Origin: Gemmatimonadota bacterium
GTDB taxonomy: Bacteria > Gemmatimonadota > Gemmatimonadetes > Longimicrobiales > Gaopeijiaceae
Length of the DNA: 39,981 nucleotides
Assembly: GCA_007124095.1 (NCBI GenBank)
Contig: SLFU01000094.1
Location: 1-39,981, forward strand
Reading direction: 5' to 3'
Shown here: positions 9,347-17,353 of the stretch, one piece after another
How positions within the stretch are numbered: the first letter of the stretch is position 1
Layout of the letters: each line of letters starts with the position of its first letter
Translations under genes and position numbers: made by a program
Notes under the pieces: generated by a model
The model's database searches: none
Seen by the model: the letters and a program-made list of their open reading frames with translations, nothing else
Told to the model about the DNA's origin: nothing

Positions 9347-11158
9347 TCAGGTGAATAGGTTCACCGCTGGGATCAGGACGAGAAGGAAGAGGAACGTGAG
9401 GGCGCCCCCGGCCTTCAGGAAATCTCGCACGCGGTAGCCGCCCGGGCCCATGAGGAGCGCGTTGACCTGATGGGTAGGCAGAAGGAAGGCGTTCGAGACG
9501 GCGATCGCTACGATGAGTCCGAATTGCGCCGGGTCCGCCCCGATCCCCACGGCGACGTTGACCGCGAGCGGAACCAGGAGGACGGTGGCCCCGACATTCG
9601 AAATGATCAGGGTGAATGCCGTGGCGAGCACTGCGATCACGAGCTGCATCCCCCAGCTCGGGAGCCCCCCCGCGACCGAGATCACTCCCTCGGCGATCCA
9701 AGCGGCCGTACCACTTTCCTCCACTGCCTGGCCCAGGGGGATCAGGGCGGCGAGCAGGAATACCGTCTTCCAGGAAATCGCACGGTAGGCCTCATCGGGG
9801 GTGAGCGTGCCCGTCGCGAGAATCCCGGCTGCGCCGGCCATCAGGGCGAGCGAGAGCTGGAGCTCGGTGGTCAAGACCAGGATGAGGGAGAGAGCGAAGA
9901 AGCCTAACGCGAAGGGGACCTTCTTCCATCGAGGGGGGCTCCTGGGGTGATCGCTCACGACCACGAACGAGGAATCGGCATCCAGTTCCGCGAGCCGGTC
10001 CCAGGTCGAGAAGAGGACGAGAACGTCACCGGAGGCGAGCTCGACCTCTCGAAGAACCCCCGTTAGCACTTCGCCTCCCCGGTGAATCGCGAGCACGTTC
10101 AGTCCGAGGCGCTTTCGGAGTCGCAGCTCCCGCAGTTTTCGGCCCACCGCGGGGGAGCCGGGACGGACCACTACCTCTGCCAGCCCCGCCCGGGTCTCGT
10201 CTCCGAGGGCAGAGAGGGGGCCCGGATCCGTGGGTTCGAGGTCGTGCTCGCGGATGAAGTTCCCGACTTCCGCATCTCCACCGCCGAGCGCGAGCACGAT
10301 CTCCGCCGCGATCCGGACCTCTCGAGGGGGAGCGACACGAAGGCCGTCTTCGTCCACCATTGCGGTCAACTTGACGCCCCTCCACTCCGCTTCCACGGAT
10401 TCGACGTCCCGCCCTATGAGCGGGCTTCCGTGGGGCACCCGGACGGGGCGGACCCGATGCGCGAGGCCATAGCTCTCCGCGAGATGAGCCCTCACATCGG
10501 TACCTGCCCGAGGCGTCTCCCCACGCGGGATGAGCTTTTGGCCCACCGTGGCGAAAAATGCCAGTCCGGTCAGGAGCAGCACAAGCCCGATGGGGGTGGG
10601 GGCAAACAGCCCGTAGGGTGTGATCTCGATTCCGAGGTTCCCGGCGGACCCGGCGAGGAGGTCGTTCAGGAGGATCAGAGGGCCGGAAGCGACCAGGGTC
10701 AGGGTTCCGCCCAGTATGGCCGCGAAACCCATCGGCATGAGGAGTCTGGAAGCCGAGAGCCCCGTGCGCTCGGACACTCGATCGGTAATCGGCAGGAAGA
10801 GCGCGGCGGCACCGATGTTCTGCATGAAGCCACTGATCCCTCCGGCTCCGAGGGAGATCAAGGCTCCGATCCTGCGCTCCGTCACCCCGCCCACGCGGAG
10901 GATCATCTCGGCCACGATCCTCATGACACCTGTACGATCGAGCGCACCGGCCAGAATCATGATCGCGATAATCGAGATCACCGCGTTGCTCGCGAATCCC
11001 GCGAAGAGGTCCGGAGTCGGAACGAGGCCGGTGAGTCCGAGGACGACCATCACTATGATGGCCGCCACGTCGACACGGACGAGCTCGGTGACGAAGAGCG
11101 CGACCGTACCCGCCAGGATCGCGAGGACCAGAAGCATCTCCGGGCTGAGCGCGGCCAT
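9347..11158 (-). CDS. SLC13/DASS-type carrier with RCK_C domains
   Basis: Membrane carrier of 603 residues in the divalent anion:Na+ symporter superfamily. Hydrophobic helices occupy about 1-205 and 410-603; between them lie two soluble TrkA-C (RCK_C)-like domains (about 215-395), each with the pattern of a strand, PxGSPxVGRxL helix and a final GDVLVL strand. This architecture is common in bacterial sulfate/sulfite-type permeases. The two re-entrant SNT-like motifs are degenerate: MQNIGAAALF in the first half and SNVGATVLL in the second. It is the last gene of a three-gene unit after a persulfide dioxygenase and an ArsR regulator, so export or import of a sulfur oxyanion is the reasonable inference. 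The ATG start lies 16 bp after the regulator stop. Confidence 0.82.
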   Translation of the reverse strand: MAALSPEMLLVLAILAGTVALFVTELVRVDVAAIIVMVVLGLTGLVPTPDLFAGFASNAVISIIAIMILAGALDRTGVMRIVAEMILRVGGVTERRIGALISLGAGGISGFMQNIGAAALFLPITDRVSERTGLSASRLLMPMGFAAILGGTLTLVASGPLILLNDLLAGSAGNLGIEITPYGLFAPTPIGLVLLLTGLAFFATVGQKLIPRGETPRAGTDVRAHLAESYGLAHRVRPVRVPHGSPLIGRDVESVEAEWRGVKLTAMVDEDGLRVAPPREVRIAAEIVLALGGGDAEVGNFIREHDLEPTDPGPLSALGDETRAGLAEVVVRPGSPAVGRKLRELRLRKRLGLNVLAIHRGGEVLTGVLREVELASGDVLVLFSTWDRLAELDADSSFVVVSDHPRSPPRWKKVPFALGFFALSLILVLTTELQLSLALMAGAAGILATGTLTPDEAYRAISWKTVFLLAALIPLGQAVEESGTAAWIAEGVISVAGGLPSWGMQLVIAVLATAFTLIISNVGATVLLVPLAVNVAVGIGADPAQFGLIVAIAVSNAFLLPTHQVNALLMGPGGYRVRDFLKAGGALTFLFLLVLIPAVNLFT

Positions 11159-11174
11159 TACGATGCCTGGTCCT

Positions 11175-11510
11175 TCAACCTTCTCCCCCCAAGAGCGATT
11201 CTCGGGCTCGGATCTCCTCCTCCAGGCGGTCGCAGATGATGTCGCAAAGCTCGAAGACCTCGTTTCCGGCGAGCCGATAGTAAACGTAGAGCCCTTCCCT
11301 TCGGCGGGTCACGAAGCCCGTGACATGCAGGATCTGAAGGTGCTTGGAGACGTTGGCCTGACCGAGCCCGGTGGAGTCCACGAGCTTCGAAACGGTGCTC
11401 TCCCCATCTCTCAGGGTGCTCAGGATCTGAAGCCGGGTCGGCTCCGAGAGTACCTTGAAGCGCTCGGCGACGGCTGCGAGCAGCTCAGGGGTCAGCTGCA
11501 CCTCAGCCAC
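11175..11510 (-). CDS. ArsR-family repressor with Cys-x3-Cys pair
   Basis: Small winged-helix repressor (111 residues). The ArsR fold is clear: FKVLSEPTRLQILSTL, the recognition helix STGLGQANVSKHLQIL, and the wing VTRRREGLYVYYRL. Two cysteines, C89 and C93 (ELCDIICD), lie in the C-terminal dimer helix, a position used by several ArsR members for metal or thiol sensing. The GTG start at 11510 is set by a strong Shine-Dalgarno (GGAGGGG) six bases upstream and overlaps the end of the dioxygenase gene by 8 bases; a longer frame reaches 11597 but has no RBS support. It probably represses its own operon through the dyads near 13023-13059. The sensed ligand (persulfide, metal or oxidant) is not established. 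Confidence 0.88.
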   Translation of the reverse strand: MAEVQLTPELLAAVAERFKVLSEPTRLQILSTLRDGESTVSKLVDSTGLGQANVSKHLQILHVTGFVTRRREGLYVYYRLAGNEVFELCDIICDRLEEEIRARESLLGGEG

Positions 11511-12981
11511 GCGCTTCCCCTCCGGAGACCGCCCGGGTGGCCTCGTCGCTCCCCGTCCCGGAGACGACCGGGAGCCCCTCACCGGTCCAGGCGCCAAGGT
11601 CTCCCTCCAGGTGGAGGACGGGGTCTCGGCCGTAGGCTCGCAGGGCGCCCAGCCCTACCAGCGCTCTCGCCCCGGTTCCGCAATAGACGACCAGGGGCAG
11701 GTCCCCCGGGAGGTCGGGCAGTCGCTCCGGGAGCCGGCCAAGGGGGAGGTTCAGGCTTCCGGGGATGTGTTTCGCCTCCCACTCGGAGGAGTTCCGGATA
11801 TCCACGACCCTGGCCTCTCCGCGTTGCAGCTGCTCTTCGAGTTGCTTCGGGGGAACGTTCTGCACGACTTCGAGATTCTTCCCCTTCGCCGTCCACCACT
11901 CCAGGGCTTCGGGACCCACGACTCCTTCGAGGTGATCGAGCCCGACGACCTCGAGATGTCGGGCGGCCCGGCGGGATCGCTCGGGGTCCGTGTCCGGGAG
12001 GACAAGCGCGATCGGTTTATCGAATGGGAGGACCGATCCGGCCCATGTCGCAAAGGAGCCGTCGAGGGGGATCGTGAAGGAGCCGGGGATGTGGCCCCGC
12101 TCGAAGTCGGCCCTGGGACGGGCGTCGACCAGGATTCCTCCGGAGGCCCGGAGGTCTTCCAACGCAGAAGCCGTGAGGGTCCGGGGAGGGACCGGATCGC
12201 CCAGGATCGGCGGACCGTCGCGGTTCATCCTCTTCATCTCGGCGAAATACATCGGGGGCTCCGGTTGTCCCTCGAGGATTCCGGAGACGAAGGCGTCTTC
12301 ATCCTCGTATTGGAGTGCCCAGTTGAAGCGCTTTTCGTAGCCAAGGGTGGAGGTGGGGACGGCTCCGAGGCTCTTGCCGCATGCGGATCCGGCCCCGTGC
12401 CCGGGCCAGATCTGGAGGTGGTCGGAAAGCTTCTTGAAGGCCTCGAGCGAGTGGAAGAGCTGGCGGGCTCCTGCCACCATGGTATCCGTGAGGTGCGCCG
12501 CCTTCTCGAGAAGGTCGGGCCGGCCGGCGTCGCCCACGAAGAGGAAGTCGCCCGTGAAGGCGCCCATCGGCTCATCGGCAGCCACGGTGTCCGTCACGAG
12601 GAAGACCAGATGCTCCGGCGTATGCCCCGGCGTGTGGAGGGCCTCGATCCGAACGTTCCCGACTTCGAAGGAATCCCCGTCGTAAAGCAAAACCGCATCG
12701 GCCTCTTCTGCGAAGGCGTACTGCCAATCCGGTCCCCCCTCCCCCGAAAGGTAGAGGCGGGCCCCCGTCCTCGCTACGAGCTCGCGGGCCCCTGAGACGT
12801 AGTCGGCGTGGATGTGGGTTTCTGTGACGTGGGTCAGCTCGAAGCCTTCCCGGCGGGCGATTTCGAGGTACGGCTCGATGTCCCGTATCGGGTCGACTAC
12901 CACCGCCTCCCCGCTGGCACCGCACCCTACCACATAGCTCGCCTGGGCCAGGCCGCGATCGTAGACTCTCTCGATATACAT
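11503..12981 (-). CDS. CstB-like persulfide dioxygenase-rhodanese
   Basis: A 492-residue protein in three parts. (1) Metallo-beta-lactamase fold of the persulfide dioxygenase type: THIHADYVSG (H56, H58, D60), HTPGHTPEH, and GDFLFVGDAGR, giving the His/His/Asp iron set of ETHE1-like enzymes. (2) A first rhodanese domain (about 285-380) without a catalytic cysteine (the loop reads LPDTDPER). (3) A second rhodanese domain with the active loop CGTGAR (C434). Dioxygenase, dead rhodanese and live rhodanese is the layout of staphylococcal CstB, which oxidises persulfides to sulfite and thiosulfate. Start: ATG 12981, 6 bases after GGGAGG; the longer frame to 13035 would start inside the leader. First gene of an operon with an ArsR repressor and an SLC13 carrier. 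Confidence 0.88.
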   Translation of the reverse strand: MYIERVYDRGLAQASYVVGCGASGEAVVVDPIRDIEPYLEIARREGFELTHVTETHIHADYVSGARELVARTGARLYLSGEGGPDWQYAFAEEADAVLLYDGDSFEVGNVRIEALHTPGHTPEHLVFLVTDTVAADEPMGAFTGDFLFVGDAGRPDLLEKAAHLTDTMVAGARQLFHSLEAFKKLSDHLQIWPGHGAGSACGKSLGAVPTSTLGYEKRFNWALQYEDEDAFVSGILEGQPEPPMYFAEMKRMNRDGPPILGDPVPPRTLTASALEDLRASGGILVDARPRADFERGHIPGSFTIPLDGSFATWAGSVLPFDKPIALVLPDTDPERSRRAARHLEVVGLDHLEGVVGPEALEWWTAKGKNLEVVQNVPPKQLEEQLQRGEARVVDIRNSSEWEAKHIPGSLNLPLGRLPERLPDLPGDLPLVVYCGTGARALVGLGALRAYGRDPVLHLEGDLGAWTGEGLPVVSGTGSDEATRAVSGGEARG

Positions 12982-13022
12982 GGGCGCCTCCCGGTTCCAC
13001 GTGTAGTTTTTCCCTGACTGCC

Positions 13023-13040
13023 GATCAGGAATCACTGATC
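13023..13040. promoter_or_regulatory. Dyad GATCAG-N6-CTGATC in the divergent region
   Basis: Perfect 6-6-6 inverted repeat (GATCAGgaatcaCTGATC) just downstream of the predicted transcription start of the dioxygenase operon, in its leader. Candidate second binding site for the ArsR repressor or another regulator; the assignment is inference. Confidence 0.45.
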
Positions 13041-13043
13041 AGC

Positions 13044-13059
13044 GATATGGTAATATATC
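13044..13059. promoter_or_regulatory. Candidate ArsR operator GATAT-N6-ATATC
   Basis: Five-base inverted arms GATAT and ATATC with spacer ggtaat in the only A+T-rich stretch of the region. AT-rich imperfect dyads of this kind are typical ArsR-family operators. It covers the predicted -10 box of the minus-strand promoter, so binding would block RNA polymerase. Confidence 0.5.
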
Positions 13060-13079
13060 TGGGGAATACTGTGGGTCAA
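13052..13079 (-). promoter_or_regulatory. Sigma70-type promoter of the dioxygenase operon
   Basis: On the minus strand, -35 TTGACC (13079-13074), 16-bp spacer, -10 TATATT (13057-13052); TATTAC at 18 bp is an alternative -10. The start of transcription would fall near 13045, leaving a leader of about 65 bases before ATG 12981. Confidence 0.65.
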
Positions 13080-13156
13080 CCCTCTTCGCGCGGCTGGACC
13101 GGAGCCGTCCCGTTGAGCCATGGCACGGATCCCGTCAGCGAGATCAGACTTCGAGC

Positions 13157-14437
13157 ATGAGCTGCCATCTCTCCTCCGGGCCGGATCCCCGGGCAGTCCT
13201 GCTCGATCACTTCGGGCACCCGTCCTTCCGTCCCGGACAGCGTGAACTGGTCGACACCGCGCTCACCGGCCGCGATGCGCTCGGAGTACTTCCGACCGGA
13301 GGGGGAAAGAGCCTCTGCTACCAGGTCCCGGCCCTGATTTTGGAAGACCTCACGGTAGTCGTCAGCCCACTCGTCTCCCTGATGGGAGACCAGGTGCGCC
13401 GGGCGGAGGAGGTGGGTCTTCCCGCGGCCGCGCTTCACTCGGCCCTCCCTCCGAGGGCCCGGCGGGAGGTGGAGCACAGGCTGGCGGCTGGAGCCCTCCA
13501 GCTCCTCCTCGTCGCTCCCGAGCGCTTCGGAAGCCCCGCGTTTTGCCAGATCCTGCCCCGCCTCGACGTGTCGCTCTTCGTGGTCGACGAGGCACATTGC
13601 ATCTCCAGTTGGGGGCACGACTTTCGCCCGGCGTACCGAAAGCTGGGGGAGGCACGTCGGCGGTTTTCCGCTCCGGTCATGGCCCTCACAGCGACGGCCA
13701 CGCCCATGGTCCGGCGTGACATTCGAAAGTCGCTGCGGATGTCCGATCCCCTCGAGCTGGTAAACAGCTTCGATCGAGAGAACCTCTTCTGGTCGGTGGT
13801 CCCGGCCAGCGGCCGCTCGGCCAAGGATCGCATCCTCGGCTCCCTGGCGCGTTCAGGTCGAGGAGCCCGGCTGATCTATGCGGCCACCCGTCGCCGGGTG
13901 GAGCGTATCCGAAATGGCCTCGCTCGACTCGGACTCCGCGCCGAGGCCTATCACGCGGGGCTTCCAGCGTCGGAGAGGGACCGGGTGCAAGGCTACTTCA
14001 TGGGGGCGGAGCGGCCCCTTGTCGTGGCGACCAATGCGTTCGGGATGGGGATCGATCGATCCGACGTCCGGCTGGTGGTCCACGACCAGCTCCCGGGCTC
14101 GCTCGAGGCCTACTATCAGGAGGCCGGGCGGAGCGGTCGGGACGGGGAGCTGGCCCGTTGCGTGGCGCTCTTCAGCCGACGAGACCGGTTTGTGCACAGG
14201 GCCTTCCTGGATCGATCCCACCCACCCATCCACACCCCCTGGCGCTGTTGGAGGGCCTGGAAAGAGGGGGGCCTCGTGCAACGGCTCCATCGGAGGCGAG
14301 TGGAGAAGCGAAAGCACCGGGCGGTGAACGAGTATGCTCGAACCTCTCGCTGCCGCAGAAAGGCCTTGCTCGGGTGGTTCGGCGAGCTTCCTCCGACCAG
14401 TAAGTGTAACGCCTGCGATCGCTGTGTGGCCTTTTGA
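13157..14437 (+). CDS. recQ: RecQ-type DNA helicase, short form
   Basis: ATP-dependent 3'-5' DNA helicase of the RecQ family. Motifs in order: Walker A PTGGGKS (46-52), [15 protein letters not shown] (144-147), the RecQ hallmark [13 protein letters not shown], motif III LTATAT, then [14 protein letters not shown] and [10 protein letters not shown] in the second RecA lobe. A zinc subdomain follows with C399 and the cluster C417, C420, C423. The protein stops three residues after the last cysteine, so the winged-helix (RQC) and HRDC domains of full-length RecQ (about 600 residues) are absent. The ATG start has no strong Shine-Dalgarno. Divergent from the sulfur operon. Confidence 0.9.
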   Translation: MSCHLSSGPDPRAVLLDHFGHPSFRPGQRELVDTALTGRDALGVLPTGGGKSLCYQVPALILEDLTVVVSPLVSLMGDQVRRAEEVGLPAAALHSALPPRARREVEHRLAAGALQLLLVAPERFGSPAFCQILPRLDVSLFVVDEAHCISSWGHDFRPAYRKLGEARRRFSAPVMALTATATPMVRRDIRKSLRMSDPLELVNSFDRENLFWSVVPASGRSAKDRILGSLARSGRGARLIYAATRRRVERIRNGLARLGLRAEAYHAGLPASERDRVQGYFMGAERPLVVATNAFGMGIDRSDVRLVVHDQLPGSLEAYYQEAGRSGRDGELARCVALFSRRDRFVHRAFLDRSHPPIHTPWRCWRAWKEGGLVQRLHRRRVEKRKHRAVNEYARTSRCRRKALLGWFGELPPTSKCNACDRCVAF

Positions 14438-14742
14438 ATTAAGTGGTTCGGCGGTACCTTGGCGGTAGCGCATCTCCTGCGCATCCGGTCCACGAGGACG
14501 CGTCATGACGCGAGGGTGGGCAAGATTGGTGAAGCAACGAGGGAGACCCTCTGAACTCTCATCGGGCGCCGGCTCGTCGGTGCGGCGTCCGAATTCCTGT
14601 AAGCTTCCTTTCGATCCCTCCGGGGTCCGAAAGGTATTCGGACGATCTTCGAGTCTGGCTGGATCTCTTCCAAGCTCTGTCGGGCCCGTCGCTCGCCTGC
14701 CCCGAGGAACCGTCGGGCAGCGGATGCGGGGTTCGGAGCATC
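14438..14742 (+). other. Structured leader upstream of RNase G/E gene
   Basis: A 305-bp stretch without a recognisable gene. It holds several perfect inverted repeats: GCGCA/TGCGC with a 5-base loop (14468-14482), a 14-bp palindrome CGCGTCATGACGCG (14499-14512), and a 7-bp stem GTCCGAA/TTCGGAC with a 5-base loop (14625-14643). Such structure in front of an RNase E/G gene recalls the autoregulatory rne leader of enterobacteria, but homology is not claimed. No tRNA or terminator with a T-run is seen. Confidence 0.5.
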
Positions 14743-16362
14743 ATGGAAAGGAGGTTACGCCAGACCCGGGAGGTCCGGGGAGCTCTGTCACAGTTGAAAC
14801 GAGAAATTCTGATCAGTGCCAGCCCGCAGGAATGCTGGGTGGCATTGATGGAGGACGACCGTCTGGTCGAGCTCATGTTGGATCGGCCGGATCACGGTCG
14901 GACCGTGGGCGACATCTACCTGGGAAGGGTTGAGGCGGTCCTTCCGGGCATTCAGGCCGCGTTCGTCGACATCGGCACCGAAAAGGCCGGCTTCCTGCAT
15001 GTCTCGGACCTTGTCCACCCCGAGGAAGACGAGGATGGCGACGAGGATGACGAACCGAACGGGGATGGCAGCAACGGCAATGGGGGGCGCCGATCCCGTC
15101 AGTACCCTCCGATCCAGACCCGGCTCCGGCAGGGCGATACGATTCTGGTCCAACTGACCAAGGAACCAATCGGGACGAAAGGGCCTCGTCTCACCGCGCA
15201 GGTGTCCCTTCCGGGGCGTTTTCTGGTCTACATGCCCTTCTCCTCCCATGTCGGAGTGAGTCGGAAGATCGAGCAGAGGGAGGAACGGGCGCGGCTTCGT
15301 AAGCTCGCCCGGGAGATCCGGCCGGAAGATTCGGGAGGATTGATCATCCGGACGGTCGGCGAGGAGTTGAGTCGTGAGAAGTTCCAGGCTGAATTCGATC
15401 GGCTTCATTCGACCTGGCAGAAGATCACGAAGCGGGCGGCCTCCTCTGGGGCGCCCGCTCTTGTCCACAGCGAGGCGACCCTCGTTTCCGGAGTCCTGCG
15501 CGACCTCTTCTCGGACAAGCTGGACGGGCTCAAGGTGGACAGCCAGGAGGTCCACCGGGAGATCGTCCAATACGTAAAGAGCGTGGACCCTGAGCTTCTG
15601 GACCGGGTGAAGCTCTACCAGGACTCTGTGCCTCTCTTCGACCGCTACGACATCGAGGAGGAGATCGGGGAGGCGTTCGAGCGGAAGGTGATGCTACCGT
15701 CCGGCGGTTACATCATCGTGGAGCCGACGGAGGCCCTCGTCTCGATCGACGTGAACACCGGTCGGTTCACAGGGAAGGGGAGGAAGGATCCGGAAGAGAC
15801 GATCCTCCAGACGAATTTGGATGCGGCCCGAGAGATTGCCCGGCAACTGCGGCTGCGGGATATCGGCGGAATCATCGTGGTCGACTTCATCGACATGAAG
15901 TCCCAGGAGAACCGGGACCGGGTCCTCCACGAGATGCGGTCCCACCTGGGGAGGGATCGCGCCCGCACCAAGGCGTTTTCGGTTTCGGATCTGGGGCTGG
16001 TGGAGATGACGCGCCAGCGGGTTCGTCCGTCTCTCTTTCAGTCGCTGACGCGGGTCTGCGAGCACTGCCAGGGGGCCGGCCGGGTTTTCACGCCCCCCAC
16101 AGTCGTGCGCCGCGTGGAGAGAAGCCTCAAGCGAGCCGTGGCATCGGGCAACGAGCAACTCATCTTGATCCGGGTCCACCCCGAGGTTGCCCTCCACGTG
16201 ATGGAGGAGGAGCCCGATTTCCTTCACCGGCTTCGCAGGCGGATGCCGATCAAGCTGGACCTCCGTGACGATCCACTCCTGAGAGAGGACGAGTTCCGAC
16301 TCCTCTCGGGGCCCGCGGAGACCGACGTGACGGAACGATACGTCACTGGGCAGCCAGGTTGA
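14743..16362 (+). CDS. rng: Ribonuclease G/E
   Basis: Endoribonuclease of the RNase E/G family, acting in rRNA processing and mRNA decay. The 539 residues show the N-terminal family start KREILISASPQECWVALMED, an S1 RNA-binding domain split by a strongly acidic Gly/Asn-rich insertion (about 92-118), the 5'-sensor region, and the DNase-I-like catalytic domain with Mg-binding D336 (SIDVNTG) and D381 (VVDFIDM), spaced as in E. coli RNase E. The Zn-link CEHCQGAG follows. The long C-terminal scaffold of RNase E is absent, as in RNase G. ATG 14743 is used; TTG 14794, just before KREIL, would give the usual RNase G start and cannot be excluded. Ribosomal L21 and L27 genes follow, a common neighbourhood. 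Confidence 0.92.
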   Translation: MERRLRQTREVRGALSQLKREILISASPQECWVALMEDDRLVELMLDRPDHGRTVGDIYLGRVEAVLPGIQAAFVDIGTEKAGFLHVSDLVHPEEDEDGDEDDEPNGDGSNGNGGRRSRQYPPIQTRLRQGDTILVQLTKEPIGTKGPRLTAQVSLPGRFLVYMPFSSHVGVSRKIEQREERARLRKLAREIRPEDSGGLIIRTVGEELSREKFQAEFDRLHSTWQKITKRAASSGAPALVHSEATLVSGVLRDLFSDKLDGLKVDSQEVHREIVQYVKSVDPELLDRVKLYQDSVPLFDRYDIEEEIGEAFERKVMLPSGGYIIVEPTEALVSIDVNTGRFTGKGRKDPEETILQTNLDAAREIARQLRLRDIGGIIVVDFIDMKSQENRDRVLHEMRSHLGRDRARTKAFSVSDLGLVEMTRQRVRPSLFQSLTRVCEHCQGAGRVFTPPTVVRRVERSLKRAVASGNEQLILIRVHPEVALHVMEEEPDFLHRLRRRMPIKLDLRDDPLLREDEFRLLSGPAETDVTERYVTGQPG

Positions 16363-16501
16363 CTAGGGGAGGGGGGGAGCTTGACCTCGGGCCGCAAAGA
16401 CGTGAGTTTGTGAGGCTAGGGGGTCGAGTCTTGGAGGGGCATTTGCTCCGGGGGTCGTCCTGCAACGAGAGGTGTACCAAGGAACCGGATCGAGGTCCAC
16501 G

Positions 16502-16813
16502 ATGTATGCGGTCTTCAAAGCGGGTGGAAAGCAGTTCCGGGCCAAGCCCGGCGAGCAGCTCCGAATTCCGTCGTTGTCGGTCGACGCGGGAGAGGTCGTG
16601 GAGTTCGACGAAGTGCTGTTGACGGCCGATGGTGACTCGATTCAGGTCGGGACCCCCACGGTCGACGGGGCGCGGGTGAAGGCCGAGGTCGTGGGTCATG
16701 GCCGGTCCAAGAAGGTCGTGGTCTTCAAGAGGAAGCGCCGCAAAGGCTACCGCCGGAAGCAGGGCCACCGGCAGGACTATACCGAAATCCGGGTGGACGA
16801 GATCCTCGGCTGA
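16502..16813 (+). CDS. rplU: 50S ribosomal protein L21
   Basis: Ribosomal protein bL21 of 103 residues, full length. It begins with the canonical [11 protein letters not shown] and carries the conserved basic end [21 protein letters not shown] followed by YTEIRVDEI. The frame is open 30 bases further upstream (ATG 16472), but the family start is clearly ATG 16502. The 139-bp leader between the RNase gene and this start is G-rich and shows no clear -10 box, so co-transcription with the RNase gene is likely. Confidence 0.97.
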   Translation: MYAVFKAGGKQFRAKPGEQLRIPSLSVDAGEVVEFDEVLLTADGDSIQVGTPTVDGARVKAEVVGHGRSKKVVVFKRKRRKGYRRKQGHRQDYTEIRVDEILG

Positions 16814-16857
16814 GGAGACTCGGCCCAGGGGATCAGCGTACAGAGGGGGGTTCTCCC

Positions 16858-17112
16858 ATGGCACACAAGAAAGGTGTCGGTTCGAGCCGAAACGGACGGG
16901 ACAGCAACGCGAAGCGGCTGGGAGTCAAGCGCTTCGGAGGCGAGGCCGTGCGTGCCGGAGGGATTGTGGTCCGCCAGAGGGGCACCCGGTTCCACCCGGG
17001 CCGAAATGTGAAGCGAGGAGGGGACGATACCCTCTTCGCCGTAGTCGACGGCGTGGTCCGGTTCGAGAAGGTCCGGCGTCGTCCAACCGTCTCGGTCTAC
17101 CCGGCGGACTGA
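16858..17112 (+). CDS. rpmA: 50S ribosomal protein L27
   Basis: Ribosomal protein bL27, 84 residues, full length. The N-terminus [19 protein letters not shown] reaches the peptidyl-transferase centre; it starts directly with the mature MAHKKG form, without the cleavable extension found in Firmicutes. The core [15 protein letters not shown] is typical. It lies 44 bp after rplU. The GTPase gene obg, which usually follows rpmA, is not here. Confidence 0.97.
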   Translation: MAHKKGVGSSRNGRDSNAKRLGVKRFGGEAVRAGGIVVRQRGTRFHPGRNVKRGGDDTLFAVVDGVVRFEKVRRRPTVSVYPAD

Positions 17113-17135
17113 GACGGCCCATCCCTACGGAGAGA

Positions 17136-17159
17136 TCCGTCCCCGAAGTGGGGAGCGGA
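17136..17159 (+). terminator. Hairpin after rpmA
   Basis: Stem TCCG-t-CCCC / GGGG-ag-CGGA with loop gaagt, 24 bp after the rpmA stop, followed by CCTCTTCGATCATCTT, which is pyrimidine-rich but not a true T-run. Likely end of the ribosomal-protein transcript; strength uncertain. Confidence 0.4.
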
Positions 17160-17353
17160 CCCTCTTCGATCATCTTATTGTATCAACGACGATTTCCCGG
17201 CTCGTGGGTTCTTCGCCGTCCAGGCGGAGGAGCGCGTTCGCTCTCCAGATCCAGTGATTGGAATGGAGTGCGAATTTGTTTTCAGGTGCAATGGCGCTTG
17301 GCAGTGGCAGGCAGTGGGCCGAGAGACCGATATAGATTTGAGGAGTGCAGTTT

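Noticed and set aside
10082-12795. Plus-strand frames antisense to the SLC13 carrier, ArsR and dioxygenase genes
   Set aside because: They lack ribosome binding sites and recognisable domains; the minus-strand genes are unambiguous.
14450-14510. Possible tRNA-like fold upstream of the RNase gene
   Set aside because: No T-loop GTTCRA motif, acceptor stem or anticodon arm could be built; only isolated hairpins.
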